The notes beneath the pieces were generated by a model, which searched no databases, was not told the DNA's origin, and saw nothing but the letters and a program-made list of their open reading frames with translations. From the NCBI RefSeq assembly GCF_017873235.1, contig NZ_JAGGJZ010000010.1:1-59974 (forward strand): 59,974 bases of DNA, given 5' to 3'. Position numbers and translations under genes: made by a program. Of this stretch, positions 1-8,759 are shown one piece after another (position 1 is the stretch's first letter; every line of letters starts with the position of its first letter). The DNA is from Clostridium moniliforme (lineage in GTDB: Bacteria; Bacillota; Clostridia; Clostridiales; Clostridiaceae).

Positions 1-1310
1 CACAATTAGGTATGTTTATAGCAGTACCTCTTACTATAAGATATTTTCTACCAGTTTACAGTAGATTAGATATCGATACTGCTTATGAATACTTAGAAAT
101 TAGATATAAAGATAAAGGTCTTAGAATTCTTGGAGCTTTAATGTTTATAATTTATCAAATTGGACGTATGGCAATAATTATGTATTTACCATCAATGGTA
201 CTTGCAAATCTTACAGGAATAAATGTTTATTTACTTATTATCGCAATGGGAGTTATAGCAATAATTTACTCATATACAGGTGGATTAAAGTCAGTATTAT
301 GGACAGACTTTATTCAAGGATGCGTACTTATAGCAGGAATTATATTTTCATTAATATTCTTAGTTTCAACAATTAACGGTGGATTTGGCTCAATAATGAG
401 TGAATTAACTGAAGGTGGAAAATTCTTAGCATCAACTGAACCAGTATTTGATGCAAATATATTTAAATCAAGTGTATTCTTATTAATTGTAGGTGGTGGT
501 TTAAATACTTTCTCATCATATATATCAAGTCAAGATATAGTTCAAAGATTTACAACAACTACTGATATAAAACAATTAAAGAAAATGACATATGGAAACT
601 TAGTACTATCATTATTCGTTGCTACTATATTCTATCTAATAGGAACAGCCTTATTTGTATTCTACAAACAAAACCCAGCATTATTACAAACTGCACAACA
701 AGATCAAATATTTGCTTCATACATAGCTTATCAATTACCTGTTGGTATAACTGGTATAGTTTTAGCAGCTATTTATGCAGCAGCTCAATCAACACTTTCA
801 ACTGGATTAAATTCAGTTGCAACAAGTTGGACTTTAGATATTCAAAAATACATATCAAAAGATATGTCAATGGAAAAGCAAACAAAGCTTGCACAATATA
901 TTTCTTTAGGAGTTGGTATTGCATCAATTGGAATGGCAATTATATTAGCAAATGGTGGAGTTAAATCAGCTTATGAGTGGTTTAATGGATTTATGGGACT
1001 TGTACTTGGAGTTTTAGCTGGAATATTTGTACTTGGAATATTCTTTAAGAAAGCAACAAAAGCTGGAGCATATGCAGGGTTTATAGCATCAGCAATAGCT
1101 GTAATAGTATGCAAATATGGTGGATTTGATGTAAGTATATGGTCATATGCAATAATATCTATTGGAGTTTCAGTAATAGTTGGAATGTTAGTATCATTAA
1201 TTACTCAATCACAAGTTGTAGATGAAAAGACACAAAATGAAGCTACAATTTATTATAATAAAAAAAATAATAAAGAAGACAATGATAAAAGAGAAGCTGC
1301 TTTATCATAA
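1..1310 (+). CDS. Sodium/solute symporter (SSS family), probable sialic acid transporter, 5' end outside window
   Basis: The reading frame is open back to the first bases (codons Q-L-G precede the first Met at 12), so this is the C-terminal part of a gene starting upstream. It is very hydrophobic, with about ten membrane segments, and carries SSS-type helices (for example the segment with YSYTGGLKSVLWTDFIQG near residues 85-105), ending in a charged cytoplasmic tail. SSS proteins import solutes with Na+. The substrate is inferred from the neighbours: a YhcH protein, an N-acetylmannosamine-type ROK kinase and an RpiR regulator follow, the order of the C. perfringens nan operon. Alternative: another sugar or amino-sugar symporter. 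Confidence 0.85.
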   Translation, partial: QLGMFIAVPLTIRYFLPVYSRLDIDTAYEYLEIRYKDKGLRILGALMFIIYQIGRMAIIMYLPSMVLANLTGINVYLLIIAMGVIAIIYSYTGGLKSVLWTDFIQGCVLIAGIIFSLIFLVSTINGGFGSIMSELTEGGKFLASTEPVFDANIFKSSVFLLIVGGGLNTFSSYISSQDIVQRFTTTTDIKQLKKMTYGNLVLSLFVATIFYLIGTALFVFYKQNPALLQTAQQDQIFASYIAYQLPVGITGIVLAAIYAAAQSTLSTGLNSVATSWTLDIQKYISKDMSMEKQTKLAQYISLGVGIASIGMAIILANGGVKSAYEWFNGFMGLVLGVLAGIFVLGIFFKKATKAGAYAGFIASAIAVIVCKYGGFDVSIWSYAIISIGVSVIVGMLVSLITQSQVVDEKTQNEATIYYNKKNNKEDNDKREAALS

Positions 1311-1350
1311 TGTTAATTTTAAATAAAGTAACTTTATGGGAGGTAATAAA

Positions 1351-1803
1351 ATGATATTTGGAAATTTAAAAGATTTAGAAAGTTATAATTATCTACATGA
1401 ATTAGTAAAGAAGGCTTTAAGACATGCTTTAGAAAATAATGTAATTGAATATGAAGCAGGAAGTCATGAAATTGAAGGTGACAAGCTTTTCTTAAATAGG
1501 GTTAACTATACTACTAAGGATAAGAAAGATCGTTTTTGGGAAGGTCATAAAAAATATATAGATGTTCATGTAGTATTTGAAGGAAAAGAAAGAATAAATC
1601 TTAACTTTAAAGAAAATTTAAAATTTAAGGAATATGTTGAAAAGGATGATTTCCTTTCATTTGAAGGAGATGAAAATTCCTCAGTAGTTCTTGAAAAGGG
1701 AGATTTTCTAATATGTTATCCAGCTGATATTCATATGACTTGTTTAAAGGCAGATGAAAATTCAGATAATGTTAAAAAGGCTATTTACAAAGTAATATTA
1801 TAA
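1351..1803 (+). CDS. YhcH/YjgK/YiaL family protein (probable sialic acid anomerase or cupin)
   Basis: 150-residue cupin-like protein. The pattern W-E-G-H-x3-I-D-V-H-V-V-F-E-G and the later C-Y-P-A-D-I-H-M-T motif supply the metal-binding His/Glu residues typical of the YhcH/YiaL family. E. coli YhcH (NanQ) speeds sialic acid anomerisation. The ATG at 1351 is chosen because GGGAGGT lies just upstream; the longer reading from 1336 would place the ribosome site inside the gene. It follows the transporter by 40 bp and is probably cotranscribed with it. The in vivo substrate is inferred from operon context. Confidence 0.85.
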   Translation: MIFGNLKDLESYNYLHELVKKALRHALENNVIEYEAGSHEIEGDKLFLNRVNYTTKDKKDRFWEGHKKYIDVHVVFEGKERINLNFKENLKFKEYVEKDDFLSFEGDENSSVVLEKGDFLICYPADIHMTCLKADENSDNVKKAIYKVIL

Positions 1804-1826
1804 AAAAATCTTATTGTTAATTAAAA

Positions 1827-1861
1827 ATACCCTATAACATAATAATTATGTTGTAGGGTAT
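1827..1861. terminator. Perfect long hairpin between yhcH-like gene and nanK
   Basis: Seventeen bases (1827-1843) are complementary to 1845-1861, with one G-T pair, leaving a very tight loop. The 3' flank (ttattgtc) is only moderately T-rich, so it may be a weak terminator, an mRNA-stabilising hairpin or a regulator site. It separates the transporter/yhcH pair from the kinase/regulator pair. Confidence 0.6.
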
Positions 1862-2013
1862 TATTGTCTAAATTTATTAAATATTTTAGATAAATATAAA
1901 AAGGTTATATAAATTATAAGTAGAATATATTCAATAAATTAACTTAGAAAGTAATAAAATGTATAATGAGAGAATTAATTAAATTATACAATAATATATA
2001 GAGGTGATTTTAT

Positions 2014-2901
2014 ATGAAACTATTTGCAGGTATAGATATTGGTGGAACTAATATTAAATATGGAGTTATAAGTGAAGATGGAAATATAATTAAATCTTCC
2101 GAAAGATCAACTGAAGCTCATAAAGGTGGAATGAGTATAATAGATAAAGTTAAAGAAATAATTAGTGAAATGAATAAGGAATATAAAATAGAAGGAATAT
2201 GTGTATCTACAGCTGGTATGGTTTGTCCAAATGAAGGGAAAATAGTATATGCAGGACCAACTATCCCAAATTATACAGGAGTTGAAATAAAAAAGATTTT
2301 AGAAAAAGAATTTAATATAAAATGTGAAGTGGAAAATGATGTAAACTGTGCTGCCTTAGGTGAGTTATGGCTTGGAGCAGGAAAAGGAAAGAAATCAATG
2401 GCGTGTATGACAATTGGAACAGGAATAGGTGGAGCTATAATAGTTGATGGAAAAATAATACATGGATTTAGCAATTCAGCAGGGGAAATTGGCTATATGC
2501 TAGTTAATGGAGAGCAAATACAAAATATTGCATCAACTACTGCTTTAGTAAAAAATGTAGCTCATAGAAAAGGTATAGATGAAAATGATATAAATGGTAA
2601 AAAAATATTTAAAGGGTATGAAGATGGAGATTCTATATGTATAGATGAAATTGAAAAGTTAGCAGATATTTTAGCTCTTGGAATAAGCAATACAGTTTAT
2701 TTATTTAATCCTGAAGTTTTTGTATTAGGTGGAGGAATTATGGCTAGAGAGGATATTTTAAGACCTTTAATTGATAAATCATTGAAGAAATATTTAATAG
2801 AATCAGTTTATAACAATACTAATATAGCTTTTGCAGAACTTAGAAATACAGCAGGAATGATGGGTGCTGTATATAATTATAAAGTAAAGGAATTAATGTA
2901 A
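2014..2901 (+). CDS. nanK: ROK family sugar kinase, probable N-acetylmannosamine kinase
   Basis: 295 residues, the usual ROK length. The N-terminal phosphate loop reads GIDIGGTNIKYGVI, followed by the E-N-D-V-N-C-A-A-L-G-E catalytic-Asp region near residue 110 and the TIGTGIGGAII adenosine loop. The zinc motif C-x-C-G-x2-G-C of many ROK proteins is absent after the GEIGYM segment, as in a subset of clostridial members. ROK kinases phosphorylate free hexoses or N-acetylmannosamine; the sialic-acid context favours ManNAc-6-phosphate formation. The ATG has a GAGGTGAT ribosome site. Substrate is inferred; a glucokinase-type role is the alternative. Confidence 0.78.
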   Translation: MKLFAGIDIGGTNIKYGVISEDGNIIKSSERSTEAHKGGMSIIDKVKEIISEMNKEYKIEGICVSTAGMVCPNEGKIVYAGPTIPNYTGVEIKKILEKEFNIKCEVENDVNCAALGELWLGAGKGKKSMACMTIGTGIGGAIIVDGKIIHGFSNSAGEIGYMLVNGEQIQNIASTTALVKNVAHRKGIDENDINGKKIFKGYEDGDSICIDEIEKLADILALGISNTVYLFNPEVFVLGGGIMAREDILRPLIDKSLKKYLIESVYNNTNIAFAELRNTAGMMGAVYNYKVKELM

Positions 2902-2970
2902 TTATCACCTAATAATGTTATACTAATTATGAAACAAATGAAAATATAATAAATTTATAAGAGGTGTATA

Positions 2971-3822
2971 ATGGGAATATTAGAACAACTTAAGGAACCT
3001 AATTTTAAAGTTACAAAATCAGATAAAACTTTAATTAAATATATAGAAACTAATTTAGAGAGTGTTATATATAAGTCAATTTCAGAAATTGCTAGAGAGT
3101 CAAATATAGGAGAGGCAACTATTACAAGATTTACAAAAAAGGCTGGATTTAGTGGCTTCCAAGATTTTAAGGTTACTTTAGCAAAGGACTTGTCTATTCA
3201 GAATAAAACAAGTGTTATAAGTTCACATGTACACAAAGATGAAGGCGTAATGGAGACAGCTAATAAGCTATTGCAAGCTACAATTAATGTTTTAGATGGA
3301 ACTGTATGCAAAATAGATAAAAATATAATAAATCAATGTAGAGAGTTAATACTTACAGCAAAAAAAATATATTTTATAGGAATAGGATATTCAGGAGTTG
3401 TAGCTATAGATAGTAATTATAAATTTATGAGAATAGGTTTAAATACTGTTCCTATAACAGACAGTCATACTATGGTTATTATGTCAGCTATAATGAATAG
3501 AGGAGATGTAATTGTTGCTATATCTCACTCAGGAACAACAAAAGAAATATTAAAGACAGTAGAACTTGCAAAAGAAAATAAAGTAAAGATTATATCATTA
3601 ACAGAAGATACTGATAATCCATTAAGAAATTTATCTGATGCTGAGTTAACATATGTATCTTCAGAAACAATTCTTGAAACTGGTTCTTTTTCATCTAAAA
3701 TACAACAAATATTTTTAATGGATTTAGTATATACAGAAGTTATTAAAGATATGTTTAATGAAGCAGTAGATAGAAAGTTAAGAACCACAAATGCAATTGA
3801 ATATTATAATGAAGGAATTTAA
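2971..3822 (+). CDS. RpiR/MurR family transcriptional regulator with SIS domain
   Basis: 283 residues. The N-terminal ~75 residues form the RpiR helix-turn-helix (ISEIARESNIGEATITRFTK), and residues ~125-260 form a phosphosugar-binding SIS domain containing YFIGIGYSGVVA and VIVAISHSGTTKE. Such proteins sense sugar phosphates and control the neighbouring catabolic genes; the C. perfringens homologue in this position, NanR, responds to ManNAc-6-phosphate. It lies 69 bp after nanK and has a GAGGTG site. The assignment as sialic acid regulator rests on position. Confidence 0.82.
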   Translation: MGILEQLKEPNFKVTKSDKTLIKYIETNLESVIYKSISEIARESNIGEATITRFTKKAGFSGFQDFKVTLAKDLSIQNKTSVISSHVHKDEGVMETANKLLQATINVLDGTVCKIDKNIINQCRELILTAKKIYFIGIGYSGVVAIDSNYKFMRIGLNTVPITDSHTMVIMSAIMNRGDVIVAISHSGTTKEILKTVELAKENKVKIISLTEDTDNPLRNLSDAELTYVSSETILETGSFSSKIQQIFLMDLVYTEVIKDMFNEAVDRKLRTTNAIEYYNEGI

Positions 3823-3861
3823 TTAATATATAAATAAATATTAGTTAAAAAATATATAATT

Positions 3862-3898
3862 AAGATATCTAAAAAAATTTTTAGGTATCTTATTTTAA
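3862..3898 (+). terminator. Terminator after rpiR-type regulator
   Basis: A 14-bp stem (862-875 with 878-891 in the 3800s, one G-T pair) rich in A/T, followed by ATTTTAAA. The rest of the 284-bp gap up to 4107 shows only AT-rich promoter-like sequence and no recognisable gene. Confidence 0.65.
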
Positions 3899-4106
3899 AT
3901 TATTGTAATAAAAGTTAAAATAAGTGATAAAATAATATGTAGGGAAAATATTAAATAATAATATATTAAAAAATACATTAAAATTTATATTTTTAAAAAA
4001 TTCTGAAATATTTTACAAGTTGTCCAATAAAATAGAGATGTATTTTACAATACTTTTATAGTAACATTAACTCAAGGTTTAAAATTAATAAGGAAGTGAT
4101 GTTTAA

Positions 4107-4733
4107 ATGATGATGAACACTCACATGATGATTGCAGATTATATATTAAATAATTTAAGAGATGATAGATTATATTTAATAAATAGAAAAAGATTTATTT
4201 GGGGAAATATAAAGCCAGATTGTGCATCAAGGTATAAATTTAAAAAGCATTATTACGATGAAAGTATAGATATGATAGTTGATATGATAGAGAAGTTATC
4301 TTCACTATCAATAACTGAAATAAATAATGAAAGTAGTATAGGAAAGTTTAGTGGAGCCTTAGGGGTTGTATGCCACTTCTTAACAGACTATTATTGTCTA
4401 CCTCATTTCCAAAGATGGGAGTTTAAAAGTGCAATGAAACCTCATATTATGTATGAAAGAGAACTTTCACGAATAGCTAAAAATTATAAAATTGATGTAA
4501 TTAAAAATAGTAGGGTAAAGATAGATAATGTGAGATATTTTATAGACGAGACATTAAAATTATATGCAACAGAGGAGAGTTATATAAATGACTTAAACTT
4601 TGCATACTATGTTTGTAGTAATGTATTTAATATGATTATTGAGTCTGTAATTGAGAATGAGAGAAAAATTAATAACGAAAAAATATCTTCAATCAGTATT
4701 GATGAAGAAGATGAAAATAGAATCGCAATGTAA
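4107..4733 (+). CDS. Zinc-dependent phospholipase C family protein (no signal peptide)
   Basis: 208 residues. The zinc ligand pattern of bacterial phospholipase C (alpha-toxin fold) is visible: H-F-L-T-D (His-x3-Asp), L-P-H a few residues on, then P-H-I-M-Y-E (His-x3-Glu), plus an early T-H and a W-G-N-I-K-P-D motif. Secreted alpha-toxins are about 370-400 residues with a signal peptide and a C-terminal C2-like domain; both are missing, so this is a catalytic-domain-only, probably intracellular member of unknown substrate. It stands alone between terminators. RBS AAGGAAGTGATG precedes the first of three tandem Met codons. Toxin activity should not be assumed. Confidence 0.75.
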   Translation: MMMNTHMMIADYILNNLRDDRLYLINRKRFIWGNIKPDCASRYKFKKHYYDESIDMIVDMIEKLSSLSITEINNESSIGKFSGALGVVCHFLTDYYCLPHFQRWEFKSAMKPHIMYERELSRIAKNYKIDVIKNSRVKIDNVRYFIDETLKLYATEESYINDLNFAYYVCSNVFNMIIESVIENERKINNEKISSISIDEEDENRIAM

Positions 4734-4766
4734 TTAATGTAAAAAATAATATAAAAATTGATTAAT

Positions 4767-4805
4767 AAAGAGTATAAAATATTTTTATTTTATACTCTTT
4801 TTCTT
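4767..4805 (+). terminator. Terminator after phospholipase-like gene
   Basis: Perfect 14-bp stem (4767-4780 with 4787-4800), 6-nt loop, then TTCTTTTA. Confidence 0.8.
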
Positions 4806-4815
4806 TTAATATATA

Positions 4816-4869
4816 TTGACCTTTTTAATTTATAAGAATATAATGAACATATGAACAATCATTCATATG
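4816..4869 (+). promoter_or_regulatory. Promoter and ArsR/CadC-type operator of the metal efflux operon
   Basis: TTGACC at 4816-4821 and TATAAT at 4839-4844 are 17 bp apart. Directly after the -10 lies a perfect inverted repeat, CATATGAA (4848-4855), six bases, TTCATATG (4862-4869). The TGAA-N-TTCA core is that of SmtB/CadC operators, and its position over the transcription start would block initiation when metal-free repressor binds. Confidence 0.85.
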
Positions 4870-4884
4870 TATGGGGGTATTTTT

Positions 4885-5244
4885 ATGGCAAAAGATTCAA
4901 TATATAAATGTGGAATTAATATAATACATCAAGATAGAATTGATAATGCAAAAGATAGATTACCAAAGGAAGAAACTTTATATGATTTAGCAGAATTATT
5001 TAAAGTTTTTGGTGATACAACAAGAATAAAAATAATATGTGCTTTATATGAAAGTGAAATGTGTGTATGTGATATAGCAGCACTTTTAAATATGACTCAA
5101 TCAGCAGTATCACATCAATTAAGAACTTTAAAAGCGGCAAGATTAGTTAAATTTAGACGTGAAGGAAAAGTTGTTTATTATTCTCTAGATGATGAACATA
5201 TTATGAGAATATTTAATGAAGGACTAAATCACGTAAATGAATAA
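4885..5244 (+). CDS. cadC: ArsR/SmtB family metal-responsive repressor (CadC-like)
   Basis: 119 residues from the ATG at 4885, chosen because GGGGGT sits seven bases upstream. The winged helix contains the metal motif EMCVCDIAALL (CadC alpha-3 Cys-x-Cys) and the recognition helix TQSAVSHQLRTLK. One Cys lies in the N-terminal arm (K-C-G), where CadC has two. This suggests a Cd/Pb/Zn sensor with a slightly altered site. It is the first gene of an operon with the efflux ATPase, 15 bp upstream of it, and a matching operator palindrome overlaps its promoter, so it probably represses both genes. Confidence 0.88.
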   Translation: MAKDSIYKCGINIIHQDRIDNAKDRLPKEETLYDLAELFKVFGDTTRIKIICALYESEMCVCDIAALLNMTQSAVSHQLRTLKAARLVKFRREGKVVYYSLDDEHIMRIFNEGLNHVNE

Positions 5245-5259
5245 AAGGAGGTACTTTTT

Positions 5260-7461
5260 ATGGAAAATAAAAAAATAAAACTTTCACTAAATGGATTGGA
5301 CTGTGCAAATTGTGCAGCTAAGATTGAAAAAAGTGTTAGCGATTTCCAAGAAGTAAAAGAAGCAACCTTAAATTTTTCTTTTAAACTACTTATAATTAAA
5401 TATGATGGAAATGTTGATGAAAAATATATTATTGATAAAGTTACTAAAGTAGTTAAAGATTTAGAACCAGATGTTACTGTAGAAAAATATGTATTAACAT
5501 CATCTAATAATTATAGAAAAGTTGAAGATTCTCACTGTGGACATTGTAATGATGGATGTTGTACAAGTCATAATGAGCATCATCATGATCATAATAAAGG
5601 TAAGGAAATATTAAAAGAAGAAAAACCAAATTTTTTCAAAGAAAACTTCAGATTACTAATAGGAATAATTCTATTTATAATAGGTATGATATGTGATGAA
5701 AATCCAGTTATACTAATAGCTTCATATTTATTTGTAGGTTTTGAAGTTCTTCTAAGTTCAATTAGAAATATATTAAAGGGAAAAATATTTGATGAAAACT
5801 TCTTAATGAGTATAGCTACAATTGGAGCAATTGCAATTAAACAGTATCCAGAAGGGGTAGCAGTTATGCTATTCTATGAAATAGGGGAAATGTTTCAAAG
5901 CTATGCAGTAAATAGATCAAGAAATTCAATATCAGAACTTATGGATATTAAAGCAGAGTATGCTAATTTAGATAAAGATAATAAAATAATTAAAGTTTTA
6001 CCAGAGGAAGTTAAGGTAGATGACATAATTATAATAAAGCCAGGTGAGAGAGTTCCTTTAGATGGAATCATAATAAATGGAAATACATCAGTAGATTCAT
6101 CAGCCCTTACAGGAGAATCAATACCAGTAAGTAAAAATGAAGGTGATGAACTATTAGCTGGATGTATAAATAGTACAAATACAATAAAGGTTAGGGTAAC
6201 AAAGGAATTTGAAGATTCCACAGTTGCAAGAATATTAGAACTTGTACAAAATTCAAGTAGCAAAAAAGCTTTAACAGAGAAGTTTATAACTAAGTTTGCA
6301 AAATATTATACACCAATTGTTGTATTTTCAGCACTAGCATTAGCTATAATTCCTCCTTTAGTAATTGAAAATGGAATTTGGAGTGAATGGATATATAGAG
6401 CATTAATATTCTTAGTAGTTTCTTGTCCTTGTGCTTTAGTAGTTTCAGTGCCACTAGGATTATTTGCAGGTATTGGTGGAGCTTCTAAAAGGGGAATATT
6501 AATTAAAGGAGGAAATTATTTAGAAATATTAAAAGATGTTGATACAGTTGTATTTGATAAAACAGGTACACTAACTAAAGGTGTATTTAAAGTTTCTAAA
6601 ATAAATAATGTTGAAATTTCAAAAAGTGAGCTTTTAAAATATGCTGCAATATGTGAAAGTTATTCAAATCACCCTATAGCAAAGTCAATAATGCAAGAAT
6701 ATAAAAAATCTAATAATATAGATGATTTAGTTATTGATAGTCACAAAGAAGTATCAGGAAAAGGTGTTGTAGCTAAAGCATATAATAAAGTTATATTGGC
6801 AGGAAATAAAAAATTAATGGATGCAAACAATATTACTGTTCCAAGTTATGATGAGATAGGAACAATAGTATATATAGCAATAGATAATGAGTATAAAGGA
6901 AGCATAATAATATCAGATGAAATAAAAGAAGATTCAAAGGAAGATATTAAAGAATTAAAAAATATTGGTGTTAAAAATATTGTTATGCTAACTGGAGATA
7001 GTAAAAAGGTAGCAGAGTCAGTTGGAAAAGAAATAGGTATAGATAATATATATTCAGAACTTTTACCAAACAATAAGGTAGAAAAGGTTGAAGAACTTCT
7101 AGACAAAAAGAAAAGTGGAAAACTTGCCTTTGTTGGTGATGGAATAAATGATGCACCAGTACTTGCAAGAGCAGATGTTGGAGTTGCAATGGGTGGAATA
7201 GGATCAGATGCAGCCATAGAGGCAGCTGATGTTGTTTTAATGAAGGATGAAATTAATGCTTTAGTAGATGCTATAAAAATATCAAGAAGAACTAATAAAA
7301 TATTATGGCAAAATATAATATTTTCATTAGGAATAAAGTTATTAGTTTTAATTCTTGCAACATTAGGAGATGCAAATATGTGGGAAGCAGTATTTGCAGA
7401 TGTTGGAGTTACTTTAATAGCAGTTTTAAATTCAATGAGAGCCCTTAGATATAAAAGGTAG
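5260..7461 (+). CDS. cadA: Heavy-metal P1B-type ATPase (Zn/Cd/Pb exporter)
   Basis: 733 residues, full length. One N-terminal heavy-metal-associated domain (GLDCANCAAKIE), then a Cys/His-rich linker (CGHCNDGCC... with a clustered His run near residues 88-110) likely to bind Zn or Cd, followed by eight predicted membrane helices. The transport-site motif is S-C-P-C-A-L, the phosphorylated Asp lies in DKTGTLTKG, the HP motif in S-N-H-P-I-A, and the hinge is GDGINDAP. CPC pumps with this domain plan export Zn2+, Cd2+ or Pb2+; pairing with a CadC-like repressor supports this over copper. Confidence 0.92.
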   Translation: MENKKIKLSLNGLDCANCAAKIEKSVSDFQEVKEATLNFSFKLLIIKYDGNVDEKYIIDKVTKVVKDLEPDVTVEKYVLTSSNNYRKVEDSHCGHCNDGCCTSHNEHHHDHNKGKEILKEEKPNFFKENFRLLIGIILFIIGMICDENPVILIASYLFVGFEVLLSSIRNILKGKIFDENFLMSIATIGAIAIKQYPEGVAVMLFYEIGEMFQSYAVNRSRNSISELMDIKAEYANLDKDNKIIKVLPEEVKVDDIIIIKPGERVPLDGIIINGNTSVDSSALTGESIPVSKNEGDELLAGCINSTNTIKVRVTKEFEDSTVARILELVQNSSSKKALTEKFITKFAKYYTPIVVFSALALAIIPPLVIENGIWSEWIYRALIFLVVSCPCALVVSVPLGLFAGIGGASKRGILIKGGNYLEILKDVDTVVFDKTGTLTKGVFKVSKINNVEISKSELLKYAAICESYSNHPIAKSIMQEYKKSNNIDDLVIDSHKEVSGKGVVAKAYNKVILAGNKKLMDANNITVPSYDEIGTIVYIAIDNEYKGSIIISDEIKEDSKEDIKELKNIGVKNIVMLTGDSKKVAESVGKEIGIDNIYSELLPNNKVEKVEELLDKKKSGKLAFVGDGINDAPVLARADVGVAMGGIGSDAAIEAADVVLMKDEINALVDAIKISRRTNKILWQNIIFSLGIKLLVLILATLGDANMWEAVFADVGVTLIAVLNSMRALRYKR

Positions 7462-7502
7462 TTTATTATAATATTTAAATTATAAATTAATATCATTGAA
7501 TT

Positions 7503-7540
7503 AAAAAAGGATTAAGAAGTTTCTTAATCCTTTTTAATAT
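7503..7540. terminator. Bidirectional terminator between cadA and the PAP2 gene
   Basis: AAAAAAGGATTAAG and its complement CTTAATCCTTTTT flank a 6-nt loop. A-run and T-run on the two sides serve both convergent genes. Confidence 0.88.
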
Positions 7541-7543
7541 TTT

Positions 7544-8383
7544 TTAATAATCCTTCTTACAAAGATTTAATTTTACAAATATAAATGGAGCTATTGATGC
7601 AATCCACATAGTTAATGAGAAGTATTTTAAAATAGTAAAAGAAGTTCCCTTTAAATATTTTGAAAATAATAGATAAATTATTAAAGCTCCAGCTATTCCA
7701 ATTGTACATTTTATTATTTGAGTTAATGTCTTTCCGTTTGGATTAAATTTTATGTATTTCTTCTCTAATTTTAAGGATATAACAAATCCAATAAAGGCTC
7801 CAAGTGCTTTGTTTAAATCATTACTTGGTAAAAATAATCCAAGAACTAAAAATATTATTAAGGAATAAATAATTAATGATGATGATTTATCAAAGGATTT
7901 ATCAAATATTTTATTTGAAATAAAAACAGATAGTATACCAATAATTGTTCCAGCTATAACATCCTTTGGCCAATGAACACCTAAATAAAGTCTAGATAAA
8001 GGCACCATAATAAGCATAAATATTCCAATAATCCATACATATTTATTCCTAAATTCGTTCATCATAAAGGTAAAGGATGTTGCATTTCCTTGGGAGTGAC
8101 CAGAAGGAAAGGAACTACCAGTTGCAGTTTTTATTTCATTACTTGTTATTCCAGTTTGTCCAATTGGTCTTGGTGAATTAAAGAATCCTTTTAATACATT
8201 ATTTAATGAGAATGAAAATATAATTGCATATAAAAACTTATAACCTAACGGCTTATTAATGCACCAAAATAGTATTACAGAAAAGATTACTCCAATAGTT
8301 GCTCCACCCATATGAGTTATAATACTAAAAAAATAATCTAAAAATGGATTTGAAAAACTTTGTATAAATTTTATTACTTCCAT
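7544..8383 (-). CDS. PAP2 superfamily membrane phosphatase
   Basis: 279 residues with about seven membrane helices. All three phosphatase signatures are present: K-G-F-F-N-S-P-R-P, P-S-G-H-S, and S-R-L-Y-L-G-V-H-W-P-K-D, supplying the catalytic His pair and Arg residues on the outer membrane face. Such enzymes dephosphorylate undecaprenyl pyrophosphate or phosphatidylglycerol phosphate; the C-terminal extension of extra helices fits phosphatidic-acid-phosphatase-like proteins of clostridia. Single gene, convergent with cadA. The lipid substrate cannot be told from sequence. Confidence 0.88.
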   Translation of the reverse strand: MEVIKFIQSFSNPFLDYFFSIITHMGGATIGVIFSVILFWCINKPLGYKFLYAIIFSFSLNNVLKGFFNSPRPIGQTGITSNEIKTATGSSFPSGHSQGNATSFTFMMNEFRNKYVWIIGIFMLIMVPLSRLYLGVHWPKDVIAGTIIGILSVFISNKIFDKSFDKSSSLIIYSLIIFLVLGLFLPSNDLNKALGAFIGFVISLKLEKKYIKFNPNGKTLTQIIKCTIGIAGALIIYLLFSKYLKGTSFTILKYFSLTMWIASIAPFIFVKLNLCKKDY

Positions 8384-8458
8384 TTGTTCAGTCCTTTCAT
8401 TAAATTATATTTAGAAAATATTATATACTAATTACTTTATAGTATACAAGTAATTCCA

Positions 8459-8623
8459 TTGACAAAGGACATAAAGCTAAGTATAATTTACTACGGTAAA
8501 TATTTCAGGCAGAGCAAAGAAGGTAGCATACAGGAGAAATCCTGTTATAAAGTTAAAAAAACTTTATATCTTTAAGTAAAGTTTATATATAAGTAATAAT
8601 CTTATATATAAGCTTTATTTTTT
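8459..8623 (+). ncRNA. Promoter-to-terminator RNA upstream of rex: small RNA or attenuator leader
   Basis: TTGACA (8459-8464) and TATAAT (8482-8487) with 17-bp spacing predict a start near 8494. The transcript would contain a GAAA-tetraloop hairpin ACAGGA/TCCTGT (8530-8545), a 9-bp hairpin (8546-8554 with 8560-8568), and a 16-bp terminator stem (8578-8593 with 8601-8616) ending in six T. The segment AACTTTA (8560-8566) can pair either with the upstream arm or with TAAAGTT (8577-8583), the foot of the terminator: the layout of a riboswitch or attenuator. I do not recognise the aptamer as any common riboswitch class. No good reading frame lies inside. Confidence 0.6.
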
Positions 8624-8759
8624 ATATAAAGAATAGATTATTATATATATTTTATGATAATATAATAGTGATAAAGAAAAGATATTTTAAAACTTTAAAG
8701 TATGAATTTATAAAAATATATAATAATATTATAAAAATATTTATTAAGGAGAAAACAGT

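Noticed and set aside
6846..7496. 216-residue minus-strand frame
   Set aside because: Complete shadow of the P1B ATPase gene, which has all family motifs on the plus strand.
8494..8623. Assignment of the rex-leader RNA as 6S RNA, SRP RNA or c-di-GMP riboswitch
   Set aside because: It lacks the long bulged rod of 6S, the GNAR/asymmetric loop of SRP RNA and the conserved cores of both c-di-GMP classes.
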